NCBI RefSeq assembly: GCF_002775205.1
Contig: NC_036443.1
Span: forward strand, 19,811,266-19,875,265
Direction of reading: 5' to 3'
DNA: 64,000 nucleotides
Origin: Xiphophorus maculatus
Taxonomy: Eukaryota; Chordata; Actinopteri; Cyprinodontiformes; Poeciliidae
Every line of letters starts with the position of its first letter. Within the stretch, counting starts at the first letter, position 1. Of the stretch, positions 37,889 to 47,740 are shown piece after piece. The notes below the pieces were generated by a model that was not told the origin of the DNA, searched no databases, and saw nothing but the letters and a program-made list of their open reading frames with translations. The position numbers and the translations under genes are program-made.

Positions 37889-40800
37889 CTATTTTTTGAA
37901 TCTGTCCAGAGCAGATCTTTTTCCAGACAGTGCTGCTTTCTTCTCCTTCATCCTGTTTCGATCTTCCTCCAGTTTCATTCTGTCCTCCACAGTTTTTCTG
38001 ATAACGTCCTGCAACAGCCAGCAAGCATAAAGGATTATACACACTCTGGAGGTGGTTTGAATGACATGAACAACATCTACAAAAAAAGGTGATCACAAAA
38101 ATTATCCTTTGATAATGAATCAGAAACATAATATTGTTTGAAGGGTCCGGTTAGATTAAGAGGAATAAACCTTTTAATCAGACTAAAATTCCCATACTTC
38201 AGCTCCCATATCTAAGGTCGTTGACAAAGAAACAGATGTGAGGCCTTTCTTTAACACAATGTAACACAGTAAAAAAGGACTTGGGACACATCTAGATACA
38301 GCAGCTTTAAAAATATACCCACCTCTTAAAGTTTTTCTACATTTGTTGAATTACAATCACAAATTTTAATGTCTTTCACTGTGATCAACACAAAGTAGTG
38401 CATAATTGTGAAGTGGTATATAAAAATCTGAAACATGTGGCATGCATTTGTATTCTCCCCCTTTACTCCTACACCCCACAATTAAAAGTAGGTGCAACCA
38501 GCTGCAGTCAGAAGTTGACTTGCAGGTCATTTAAATCTAGCTATTCTGGGAAAGTCTCAATAAAAACTTTCCACACTGTTTCAGACTCTGTTTTCCACTG
38601 TTTGACGATTTATGTACATAGGTTGATGTTAAAAGTATAAAATACCAGTAACTGTAAAGGGAGGAGAGAGACAATAAACAATGGAACAATATATTGAACA
38701 ATAACTGTGAAAAATGAGGAAATGTTACAGGGTCAACTTTAAGGAACTGCTTACCCTCTGGTCCTCATGGCCAACTTGCCTCTTCCGCCTTTCAATACCA
38801 GCAGCAGAACTGCGACCTTTTTTCTTATGTTTCGGAACAAATTTCTCTTTGCCAAGAGGATCAAAGCCCTGAAAGAAAAGGCTTATGCTTTAACAAACTG
38901 CACATTATACACCTTCAGTGCAGTAAATCATATCAAGAGTTGCATCTAAAAAAAAGTCTACCAACTGACCAGAGCTTCGACTCTGTCTTGATGCCTCTGC
39001 TCAAAGGTAGCACGATCAACATGACCCAGCTCTGAGGGGTCCAGCGTAATGAGTTCAGGCTGAATCTTCTCCAGCAGAGCCTTGACCTCCCACTCCTGCC
39101 TCTGCTTTGCACTGCGGTATGGATTTGCATCCAGGCCATCAAAGTTAGGCTCCCCAGCCCCTGCGATCGTAAAAAGGGCAAAAGCACAGTAAACAAACAA
39201 CTTTAGGAAAGTTTTTAAAATAAAATAGAACAATATTTCTATTTATATCCAAAGTAAATTAACTACGATGCTATTGGTAAAACATTATAGAGTTATTTTG
39301 TGCTGCAACAGACCAAATAAGCAAAGAAACTAGTGCAAAGTTTGGTCTTTACATTTTCTTATTGATATTGAAACTTTATACTAGAAAAAACTGAAGGATA
39401 TACTAGAAAACTATATATTTTTCTAGGATGGAAGGCAAACATGCATCCTTGCTCACAAGAACGTAGAAGCATGGGCAATAATGTTTTTGTCGTTTGATCA
39501 CAGAGATTATGCAAAACCCCATTGCAATGCTACCAATACCCTTCCAAAAACAGATTTTAGGATTCAAATGCTTTCTGGTCAAAAGTTTTAATGCTTCCTG
39601 AGGCCTTCAGAGTATTTGTGCTTAATAGCTCAGACACCGCAGAGGTTATGTTTAACTGAAAGCTACAAAGATGAGCTGACCTGGTACGAGCATGCTGGTG
39701 AAACCCTCGCCATGTCCAACTCCAAGGACATCCTCAAAGGGACAAAAGCCAAGTCCCCAAACTGATCCTCGCACCCGGTGAGCCATGTAGGGTTTAGTGA
39801 CTGGTGTGCTCCACACATCCCTGTAAACCTGGAGGGAGAGACTAAAAAAGTTACCAACATTCACTGAAAGGATTTATAGATTACTTTCTAAAACAAAAGA
39901 AAATTCAAGTTCTGAAAATGTCTTGCTAAATAATCCTGCTCCTCTAACAGGAAACAGAAATATTTAAATCAACTCCACCAACTGTGATGAGGAATCCTCA
40001 GATATCTAGCAAAATTATCCCAGGAGATTAATGATTACTATAACAGTGCAGTTGTCCTGCAACATGTAAAGAGATAAATAAACCAAGAGGAGGTATGTAT
40101 AATATTAACCAGGTGTGGAACAGAAAGAAAAGCCATACAAAAATTAAAACTTGTACACCAAATTCTTGTTTTAAGAAATTAATATAGCAGTTTGGAAAAA
40201 AGATTTTAATTCTGTAAAAACATTTACAAGGCATCAATAAAGAATAAAAGAACCCTCCTCTTGGCTTTTATTGGTTGTGTGGTTGCCATCTGCAATGTAT
40301 TTCTGCGGATGGCAGTAGGAGCACTTGGAGAAGGCAAAGGAGCGTCATTTATTCACAGATCATCTGTCTCATTCTATGCTGTCACAACACAGTGACGGTG
40401 GCGGTTTTGACAAATATTTGAAAGCATATCTCTTATAAAAATTACACACTGCAGCTTTCACAGACCACTTCTTAAAACGCCGCAGTTTCCGACCCACATC
40501 AAGATAGTGAAGGCCCATTTCCTTGCAATCAGATCGCTATCTCTGCGGTAGGTGATTTGCAAACAGTCACCTGAACAATGTCCCCTGTGGCTGCAGACAG
40601 CAGTCCTCTCTGGCTCAGAGACAAACATGAAGCTCCAGTAGGAAGGAAGTAAGACCTGAGGGGCTTGAAAGCTCTGATGTCAAAGACTTTCATTTTTTTA
40701 TCCATTCCCGATGTAATCATGTATCTGCCGGAAGACACAAAAAAAAGCCCTGAAAGTCATCATGAAAGGTTGCTTTCTGAACAGTTACCAAATTACAATG

Positions 40801-41322
40801 CAGATTAACATGCTGATGGTGTGTTGACTGTCATCTCAGTTTTTTGTGTTTTTGCTGAACAATTTTCACATCAAATCGTTGGAGGCAATAAAGGCAAAGC
40901 AAAATACTTCTTTTTCTGTAAAGAGAGCTGTTAAATATAAATGACGAAGGAATAAACACGACAAGTATTAAACACAAAAAGAAGGCATTAAATGCCATTT
41001 CTACTGCAGCTATTGTTACAAGCATTTACAAACTTTTAATTCAAAATTTTTTCGATAAGAAATCTATCAACTTGCATGTGACTCACGTGCCAGTTTTGTC
41101 CACAGTAACTGAACGGACGCCACCCTGGTGACAGAGCATTTTGACCAGGGCTTCTTTCTGATTGGGTGACCAAAGCGTAACTGTGCCGTTGGAGTGGCCG
41201 AGGTGGATGACAGCGTTGTGAGGGTTCTGGCACATCACATCAAGCCGGCCGGTCTTGGTACAGATGGCTGCCACCTCCTTTCCAACGGACACATCCAAGT
41301 ACTGGAGGAAGCCCGTTGCACT
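37889..41322 (-). CDS. wdr46: WD repeat protein 46 (BING4/UTP7-type), C-terminal half only
   Basis: Exons in transcript order: 41322-41087, 40724-40571, 39828-39681, 39160-38970, 38868-38755, 38008-37889. All introns are GT-AG. The total is 963 nt, phase 0, encoding 320 residues and a stop; the human protein is about 610 aa, so roughly the first 290 are missing. Visible blocks: [72 protein letters not shown], then [20 protein letters not shown] and a basic C-terminal tail ending SALDRFKK. These are WD40 blades and the BING4 C-terminal region. The protein is a nucleolar small-subunit processome component in 18S rRNA maturation. The first exon shown has a normal acceptor (CTGCAG), so more exons are expected upstream, but none is found from 41323 to the window end. 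Convergent with b3galt4. Confidence 0.93.
38310..38620. repeat. degraded Tc1-type MITE in the last wdr46 intron
   Basis: The segment contains GAATTACAATCACAAATTTT, ATCAACACAAAGTAGTGCAT and CATAATTGTGAAGTGG, then TCTGAAACATGTGGCATGCA and TTTGTATTCTCCCCCTTTA. I recognise these phrases in this order from an abundant fish MITE. The ends are eroded. Confidence 0.55.
40335..40455. repeat. dispersed repeat, copy 1 of 3 (wdr46 intron)
   Basis: Contains CACAGATCATCTGTCTCATT, CTGTCACAACACAGTGACGG, GCGGTTTTGACAAATATTTG and TAAAAATTACACACTGCAG. The same order of words recurs at 42905-43125 and 43265-43475. Confidence 0.5.
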
Positions 41323-42900
41323 CTGCAGGCAAGAATGAGCAAACTAGAATAATTTGGGGATAAATGTGTTCTAACCAATAAAAACATCCATTAGAGACCA
41401 ATTCTGGTATAATAGGGGATGCATAATGTGTCATCATGCATCCCCTACACAAGAGAAAATTAATGTGAAGAATCACCTTAAAGGCAAGGTATTATGTATT
41501 TTCCAGACATACTGTGCCATTTTACAGCACAATCAAATAACTATGTTAATTTTATAAAATTGATTGATCAAGTATGACTTAAAAGAAATTTGACTTCGTA
41601 ATTTGACGTCACTTTACAAGTTCTAAGCATGACGTTTGTTGTGATTTAGCGCAACAACACGTTTCTAAGCTGAATGTGAGAAAGTTGAAGAGGACATGAA
41701 TAGGCTTACTATGTGTTGCACATTTGGGACGATAAGTAATGTCAAGTATGAGTAATCTACTGCAGGGAAGCTCCACAGCGCATGAATAAACATGCTGCAT
41801 GTTCACAGAAAATATTTCTCCCTACACTTGGGACAGGCTATTTGGACAAGCATCTGGCCAAACATCTGGTCAGACACAGCCCCCGGACACAGCAACGCCA
41901 CAATTACATTTTTGAGCTGCTGCAAACTCTGGCTGTCAGAGACAAAGCAGTGAGATTAATCTTATTATCACTTTTATCACAATCTCAAATCATGGGACGA
42001 GCAAACAAAATTACCAAGACGAAGAAGTTCAGTTGCTCATAAAATAGAACAGCAGGAATGGGAGGATTTATGGGATTTAACGCCACACCATTTTCTTGTT
42101 TGCCACTATGAATCCATATCAGGTTAACAATTATCACTGTTAACAATACTGATATACTGTATCTCTTGATGCTGTTTATGTTTGGAGTAGATCTATGTCT
42201 TAGCCTAGTCATACATCACAAATGAGAACTGGGTGTCTATATTTAAAATGTAAACTTCTTGAAAATATAGTCTTAGTTCAGGCTACACAAATTGTTGAAT
42301 GTAGGCTTACTAATTTGTATTCCAGTGTTTTTCACCACTTGTACATACTTGTCAAGGCTATTGAAATATATTTCTTAACCATACTAGACAAACTTGTTTT
42401 GTGCTCCCATGATTACACTAAGTAGTTTATCAAACTTCTGCCTAGCGCATCAAGCAGGCATAATTTCCTGGAGGGTTGACATGTGGGTGTTTAATCACCC
42501 GAAATTTTATCAAATCAGAATGTTCCGAATGCGTGGTGCTCACAAAAGACTGTCACTGTGATTGCATGCACAATACACTCTCCTGCTTCTCTTGTCTGTG
42601 GCAGAAAACACCAATTTTGACAAAAGTTCAACAAAAACAGATCGATATCTTTCATCAAATCAGAATATCCCTTGTAAACACCGCATTCGTTTTATTCGGC
42701 ATAAGTTTGACTTCGGTTCTGGCATCTGATGTGAGTCTAGCCCGTAGACTGAAATTCAATTATTATTATTTAAAACAAAAAGAAAAACAAAAAAAGCCCT
42801 ATCTTCTTTTATTAAATACATTTGTACTTGTTCTAATTTTCGTGCATGTGTTGCTATGGATACACTAATTTTTTCTCTAACGTGTATATGTGGTGTATGA
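41323..42900. other. AT-rich sequence upstream of the visible wdr46 exons
   Basis: By position this should be a wdr46 intron or the 5' flank. No WD40 coding exon is seen on the minus strand. A local inverted pair (AATAGGGGATGCATAATG and CATCATGCATCCCCTA) lies at about 41411-41450. Open frames here have no recognisable motif. Confidence 0.4.
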
Positions 42901-42904
42901 GTAG

Positions 42905-43125
42905 TGCATACACAAGCATGATTGACAGAGGCTAAGACTCTCCTCCTGGCTGATTGGTTGTTTCTGATCAAGTGTTGCACTTCTGCAGTTATCACCGGGA
43001 GATGCCAGAAGAGCTAGATTTTTTTCACTAATTATCTGCTTTATATGATACTGTCACGACATAATGACAGTTTTAGCAAATATGTCAAAACATATTTTTA
43101 ATAAAAGTTACTCTTTGCTTATGCT
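42905..43125. repeat. dispersed repeat, copy 2 of 3
   Basis: Shares CTCCTCCTGGCTGATTGGTT, TTTTTTTCAC-like T runs, ATTATCTG, ATACTGTCACGACATAATGA, CAGTTTTAGCAAATATG and a TAAAAGTTACTC tail with the copies at 40335-40455 and 43265-43475. No coding capacity. Confidence 0.5.
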
Positions 43126-43264
43126 AAAGCTGGTTCACCACAATTTAGTCAGCCACAAAAGCTAAGGCTACCTAGCAAGGCCACCGATGACAGCGGAAAA
43201 AAGTTTTTCTAATGTAAAGGTAAGTTGTGTCTCCACCATTAGCAAATTTAGAAGCGGGTACACG

Positions 43265-43475
43265 AAGTTGATTGACAAAACTAACACACTCCTCCTGGCT
43301 GTGATTGATTGTTTTTGACTGGGTGCTTTTTTTTGTAGACTACAATAGTAGCAGTGGGAGGAGATAGATTTTTTTTCACAGATTATCTGTCTCATACCAT
43401 ACTGTCATGACATGGTGGCAGTTTTATTAAATATGGAAGAAACATATTTTGTAAAAACTACGTACTGCACTTGTA
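43265..43475. repeat. dispersed repeat, copy 3 of 3
   Basis: Shares CTCCTCCTGGCTGTGATTGA, ATTATCTGTCTCATACCATA, CTGTCATGACATGGTGGCAG and TTTATTAAATATGG with the two other copies. It lies about 360 bp from copy 2 in the same orientation. Confidence 0.5.
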
Positions 43476-43660
43476 AGGAGGGGGAGGGGTATTATGCAAA
43501 ATCAACTTTTTTAAGCTTCATGTTGTAATGTTATTGCATCATCAAAAACATACCAAGAGTGTTGCTTTGAATCATTCATGCATGTTTGATAAAGCCTTGA
43601 ACCTCCCATGGCAGCCATTTGGGTGTGCCTAAATGCTTGTAGATAGGAAGCACTTATTCT
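43475..43660. repeat. diverged dispersed repeat, second copy of 5868-6070
   Basis: Same order of words as the copy in the rbsn upstream region: a G-run, TATTATG, ATCAAAAACAT, GAGTGTTGCTTTGA, TTCATGCATGTTTGA and GTGCCTAAA. It directly follows copy 3 of the other repeat, so the two may belong to one larger element. Confidence 0.5.
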
Positions 43661-44052
43661 CAGTCCTCATCAGACCTCCAGCTCCACAGAGCAGCCCTCC
43701 CCCACATAGCGCCACCAGACTACTGTCAGCAGCAATTTGCAAGCACCTGGTGGAACAGCGTGTTTGTTGAGCCTATACAAACTATAATCCCCCTAAAGGA
43801 TGTACAGCATTATGGGGAATATTGTGGTGATGACGTGCTGAAGGGCTAGTGTAAGAAAAGGGCAGGACGTTCCTAAAGAGATAGAAAATTTCAAGGCAAC
43901 CATTCATCCTTTTGCTGTCACTTTACTGATAAGGTCTTTGTTTTATACTGTATCACTACGTCACTACACTTGTTCTGTAATCCCATTTCTCCGCTGTCCT
44001 TTCATGGTTTATGTGGCTCTGTAACTACCCACAAGATGGATAAAAGATGTAA

Positions 44053-44150
44053 CTAGAAAATTTCTGAAGAAATTTAGCCGGGGCCTGCCAAAGCTTGCCC
44101 GTCGGTTTGGGCCCGGCGTTGTCATGCTACAAATTAGCATCGATGCTAAA
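44053..44150 (-). mobile_element. composite element 3' end, solo and CpG-decayed
   Basis: CTAG at 44053-44056, hairpin AAATTTCTGAAGAAATTT, then GCCGGGGCCTGCC and a version of the 3' module. Many CpG sites of other copies are TpG or CpA here (for example TTAGCATCGATGCTAA where others read TGGCGTCGACGCCAA). It is followed by different sequence (44150-44930) that has an inverted counterpart at 52600-53460. Confidence 0.7.
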
Positions 44151-44935
44151 GAACGCTTCAATGTAATCAATAACTGGCTTTCACGAAAGCCAGTTAGCAA
44201 ATTGCTAACATGTGAACAAATTGTGATTCCGGTTTTTGTCGTAGAAAAAATATTCCATCAAGGTAGCAGCTACGCTATCAGAGCCACAACAAAATATCCC
44301 ACAGCAGTCAAACTTTTAAAATCAATCACATTTCTTAAAGAACACATTACATTTAACAACTGTAAGCAGTTCTAATAATATAGTAATTAAATTAAATAGT
44401 ATATTTTATGGACAGAACACAAACACTTCTTACCTTAACCAAGCAGAGTCGGAAGCAGAAAGCTTCTTCTGCTTCTTTGTGATTTTAGCGGCGGGTGACA
44501 TCTAACGTTAATATGTATTATCGCCATCTACTGTGCTGGAGTGTGTACGACAGCATCTCCCCCAATCTAAATTCTTACATATAATCCTGTTACCTTCAAA
44601 AATGTAATAACCGCTTTATTTATTTTGTGTTTAATTAATATCTTATTAAGTTTAAATGTCTCTATATCATATTTCCTAATTTATTGTTTTAGCTTCTCTC
44701 TACTTGCTTTATATTTTCCACAATTAATTATTACATGTTCTACTGTTTCCATATCCATACCACACTCACATCTACCTGTTGGATGTTTACCAATCAAATT
44801 TAAAGTTTTGTTTAATCCAGTATATCCAAGGCACAATCTTTTTTTTTTTTCATACTTGCTCTTTTCGCTTTTCAGACTTACAATACTTCATTTGAGCCAG
44901 CTGGGGGAGACAATTCTCTGTTTTAGCCAGTAGGG
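44150..44935 (-). repeat. left arm of chimeric inverted segment
   Basis: On the minus strand this segment repeats blocks found at 52600-53460 in the same order. They are the LINE-like fragment, AGGATTATATGTAAG, CAGTAGATGGCGATAATAC, AGAAGCTTTCTGC, TTGGTTAAGGTAAGAAGTGT, TGACTGCTGTGGGATATTTT and AACTGGCTTTCGTGAAA. The arms are clearly diverged in places (indels of 30 bp and more), so they are not a recent duplication. Confidence 0.7.
44590..44870 (-). pseudogene. LINE ORF2 C-terminal fragment, left arm
   Basis: Minus-strand counterpart of 52664-52880; it reads LGYTGLNKTLNLIGKHPTG and then CECGMDMETVEHVI, a C-x-C...H...C tail typical of some non-LTR retrotransposon ORF2 proteins. No reverse transcriptase domain is present. 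Confidence 0.6.
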
Positions 44936-45150
44936 TATTAGGGTTTTCAATGGATTTTCCCCATTGACTTATAATGGGGTTTTTTTCGTAGTTTTTTGCG
45001 AATTATGTCGCCATGTTCATCCCGAATCCCACCAAAAGTAATAGCTGGAATGGCGTGAATTTTCTGCAGGTTTTGATACCTCTTTTGTAGGTGTGCACGC
45101 AGCGGTATGAGCCGCATTAACGGTTACGGATGAAAAATAAAGAATTATAA
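44936..45150 (-). mobile_element. composite element 5' module, truncated
   Basis: Matches the first 215 bp of the 5' module (GTAACCGTTAATGCGGCTCA to ATTATAAGTCAATGGGG) and abuts the 3' end of copy B at 45151. Its inner border with the chimeric segment is the same as that of 52364-52600, so truncation came before the inversion or duplication. Confidence 0.75.
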
Positions 45151-46925
45151 CTAGAAAAACAAAATTTCTGAAGAAATTTAGCCGGGGCCTGCCAAGGCGC
45201 GCCCGTCGGGCTTGGGCCCGGCGTCGTCACGCCACAAATTGGCGTCGACGCTAAAGAACGCCGCAACGTAATCAGTGGCACGCGGAGAACCACAAGAACG
45301 TTAAGCGAGGCGGACGTGCACCATTCAGTACGATTTAAAATGTTGTCAAGGCTTTTATTTTGGAAGTTTTGTTAAACTTCATTTCAAAGGGCCAAACTAA
45401 TCCCATGCGTAATAGTCCTTGGGTTAAAATAGTTATATAATGCTCAAAACACAAGTAGCTGATGTAAAAATATTCAAGGCTTTTATTTTGAAATTTTCAG
45501 TATGCTCCATTTTAAAGTTCCGAACTAATCCCATGTGTAACAGTGCTTTGGATGAAAAAGTCATATACGGCCAAAAAAAGCAATTACGTCATGTAAAATA
45601 TTCAAGGCTTTTATTTTGAAATTTTCAGTATGCTTAATTTTAAAGTTCCAAACTAATCCCATGTGTAACAGTGCTTTGGATGAAAAAGTCACATAAAGCC
45701 AAAAAGAGCAATTACGTCATGTAAAATATTCAAGGCTTTTATTTTGAAATTTTCAGTATGCTTAATTTTAAAGTTCCAAAATAATCCCATGTGTAACAGT
45801 TACTGAGTTAAATCAGTTATATACAGCCCATAGCAGCGGGTAGTTCTAAAGGCCAGTTCTCAGTCCTGATCTGTTTCAACTGAGGATAGATAGAACTACA
45901 GCGATGCGTATTTGTAGTCCAAATCAGCAGCCAATAGCCTCTTGAGATCCGTTGCTATGGCAAATAATGGTCTCAGCAGGTGTGAGCTGTGAGTCATACA
46001 TGCTCAAACACACAATTGTGTGTTTGAGCCAACACGGTTTACTGAAAAAAAGCATTGGAAACAAATCCTTCTTGTTCGGGAACCGTAATACATATTCGAA
46101 AAGCGTTTCGAGCGTATGAGAGGCCTATGTGTCTTCTGCGATAGTCCCGAGATTCATATCTGTACCTCACTCAGAACATTTACAGTGATGAGAGAAAGAA
46201 ATGTTGTGCCCAGATCTGAAATTCTATTCAAATACATGGGAGAGAGCCTCAGACAGCCTCAGAAAATCCTGTCGCATGACTTTGCTCTGAAGCACCGTGA
46301 CAGAAAACCGTACGGTCTAGATAAATTTCGAAAACATTTTACCGGAGCAGACAGGCGTATCAATGTCAGGACCGATTGTGATACTAATCGTGCGATATTT
46401 GTGGGCGTGATGGCGATTTCAAAAATGATTTGGGCTGAAAAAGTTGTCTTCATCTCTCACTCTAAGCAGCCAGAGACGCACTCTAACTTTAGGAAAAATG
46501 AGAAACTTTGGGTCGCTTAGAGGCAAATTGTGGACAAACCGTAACTGGTATCGACGAGCCGTCTTCACTTTCGAAGAGATCACAGACGTATCTACAAAAT
46601 GAAATTTGAATGGCATTTCTAGGTGAATTTGTGACGACACAGAAAATCCTCAAAAATATTGTATTTCTAGGATTTTTCCCATTGACTTATAATGGGGTTT
46701 TTTTCGTAGTTTTTTGCGAATTATGTCGCCACGTTAAGCCCAAATCCCACCAGAAGTAATAGCTGGAATGGCGTGAATTTTCTGCACGTTTTGATACCTC
46801 ATTTGTAGGTGTGCACCAAGCGGTATGAGCCGCATTAACGGTTACGGAAGAAAAATAAAGAATAAAGAAACACTTTCTCCGACAATAGCAATAGGTTCCT
46901 GCCATTGCTTTGCATGGCAGGCCCC
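45151..46925 (-). mobile_element. composite element copy B (long 5' module subtype)
   Basis: On the minus strand it runs from GGGGCCTGCC at 46925, through the hairpin, 5' module and about four 129 bp monomers (45790-45340), to the hairpin and CTAG at 45154-45151. Its 5' module has a 280 bp block (about 46218-46497) that copies A, C, D, F, G and H replace with about 36 bp. Only copy I shares it. The block is antisense-open over 46116-46520 (134 codons), without a recognised domain. Confidence 0.75.
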
Positions 46926-47180
46926 AATAATAATAATAATAAAGAAACTTTTCTTGGGAGAATAGCAATAGGTTCCTGCCATTGCTTTGCATGGCAGGCC
47001 CCAAAAATGGTGGTTCAACTTCAACCACACCATTTAGTGGTAGAACCAATCAGCTTAAGCCATAAAGAACACGTGCATGAACATATGAAGTACACACTCA
47101 AAAGCCAGAAGGAGGCTTCTGACCACAAATGCTGCTTTGAGTTAATGAAACTCTTCGGTCAATATTCGAGGACTCTGATT
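46926..47180. other. extra 5' hairpin unit and unique spacer at the centre of the inverted structure
   Basis: A second 5' hairpin unit (minus strand) ends at 47002. Positions 47003-47180 are unique in the window and separate the minus-strand copies from the plus-strand copies. The spacer is open in one plus frame (around EHVHEHMKYTLKSQKEASD), with no domain that I recognise. Confidence 0.5.
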
Positions 47181-47740
47181 GGGGCCTGCCATGCAAAGCA
47201 ATGGCAGGAACCTATTGCTATTCTCCCAAGAAAAGTTTCTTTATTATTATTGGGGCCTGCCATGCAAAGCAATGGCAGGAACCTATTACTATTGTCGGAG
47301 AGAAGCGTCTCTTTAATATTATTATTGGGGCCTGCCATGCAAAGCAATGGCAGGAACCTATTACTATTGTCGGAGAGAAGCGTCTCTTTAATATTATTGG
47401 GGCCTGCCATGCAAAGCAATGGCAGGAACCTATTACTATTGTCGGAGAGAAGCGTCTCTTTAATATTATTATTGGGGCCTGCCATGCAAAGCAATGGCAG
47501 GAACCTATTACTATTGTCGGAGAGAAGCGTCTCTTTAATATTATTGGGGCCTGCCATGCAAAGCAATGGCAGGAACCTATTACTATTGTCGGAGAGAAGC
47601 GTCTCTTTAAGTATTATTGGGGCCTGCCATGCAAAGCAATGGCAGGAACCTATTGCTATTCTCCCAAGAAAAGTTTCTTTATTATTATTGGGGCCTGCCA
47701 TGCAAAGCAATGGCAGGAACCTATTGCTATTGTCGGAGAA
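47181..47740 (+). repeat. tandem array of eight hairpin-bearing 5' end units
   Basis: About eight units of 70-77 bp each begin GGGGCCTGCCATGCAAAGC and contain the hairpin arms CCTGCCAT and ATGGCAGG, followed by AACCTATT(G/A)CTATT. Two tail types occur: CTCCCAAGAAAAGTTTC (first and seventh units) and GTCGGAGAGAAGCGTCTC (second to sixth). The eighth has GTCGGAGAAAGTGTTTC and continues directly into copy C. Units are joined by ATTATTATT runs of variable length. This is a multimer of the 5' terminus of the composite element. Confidence 0.9.
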
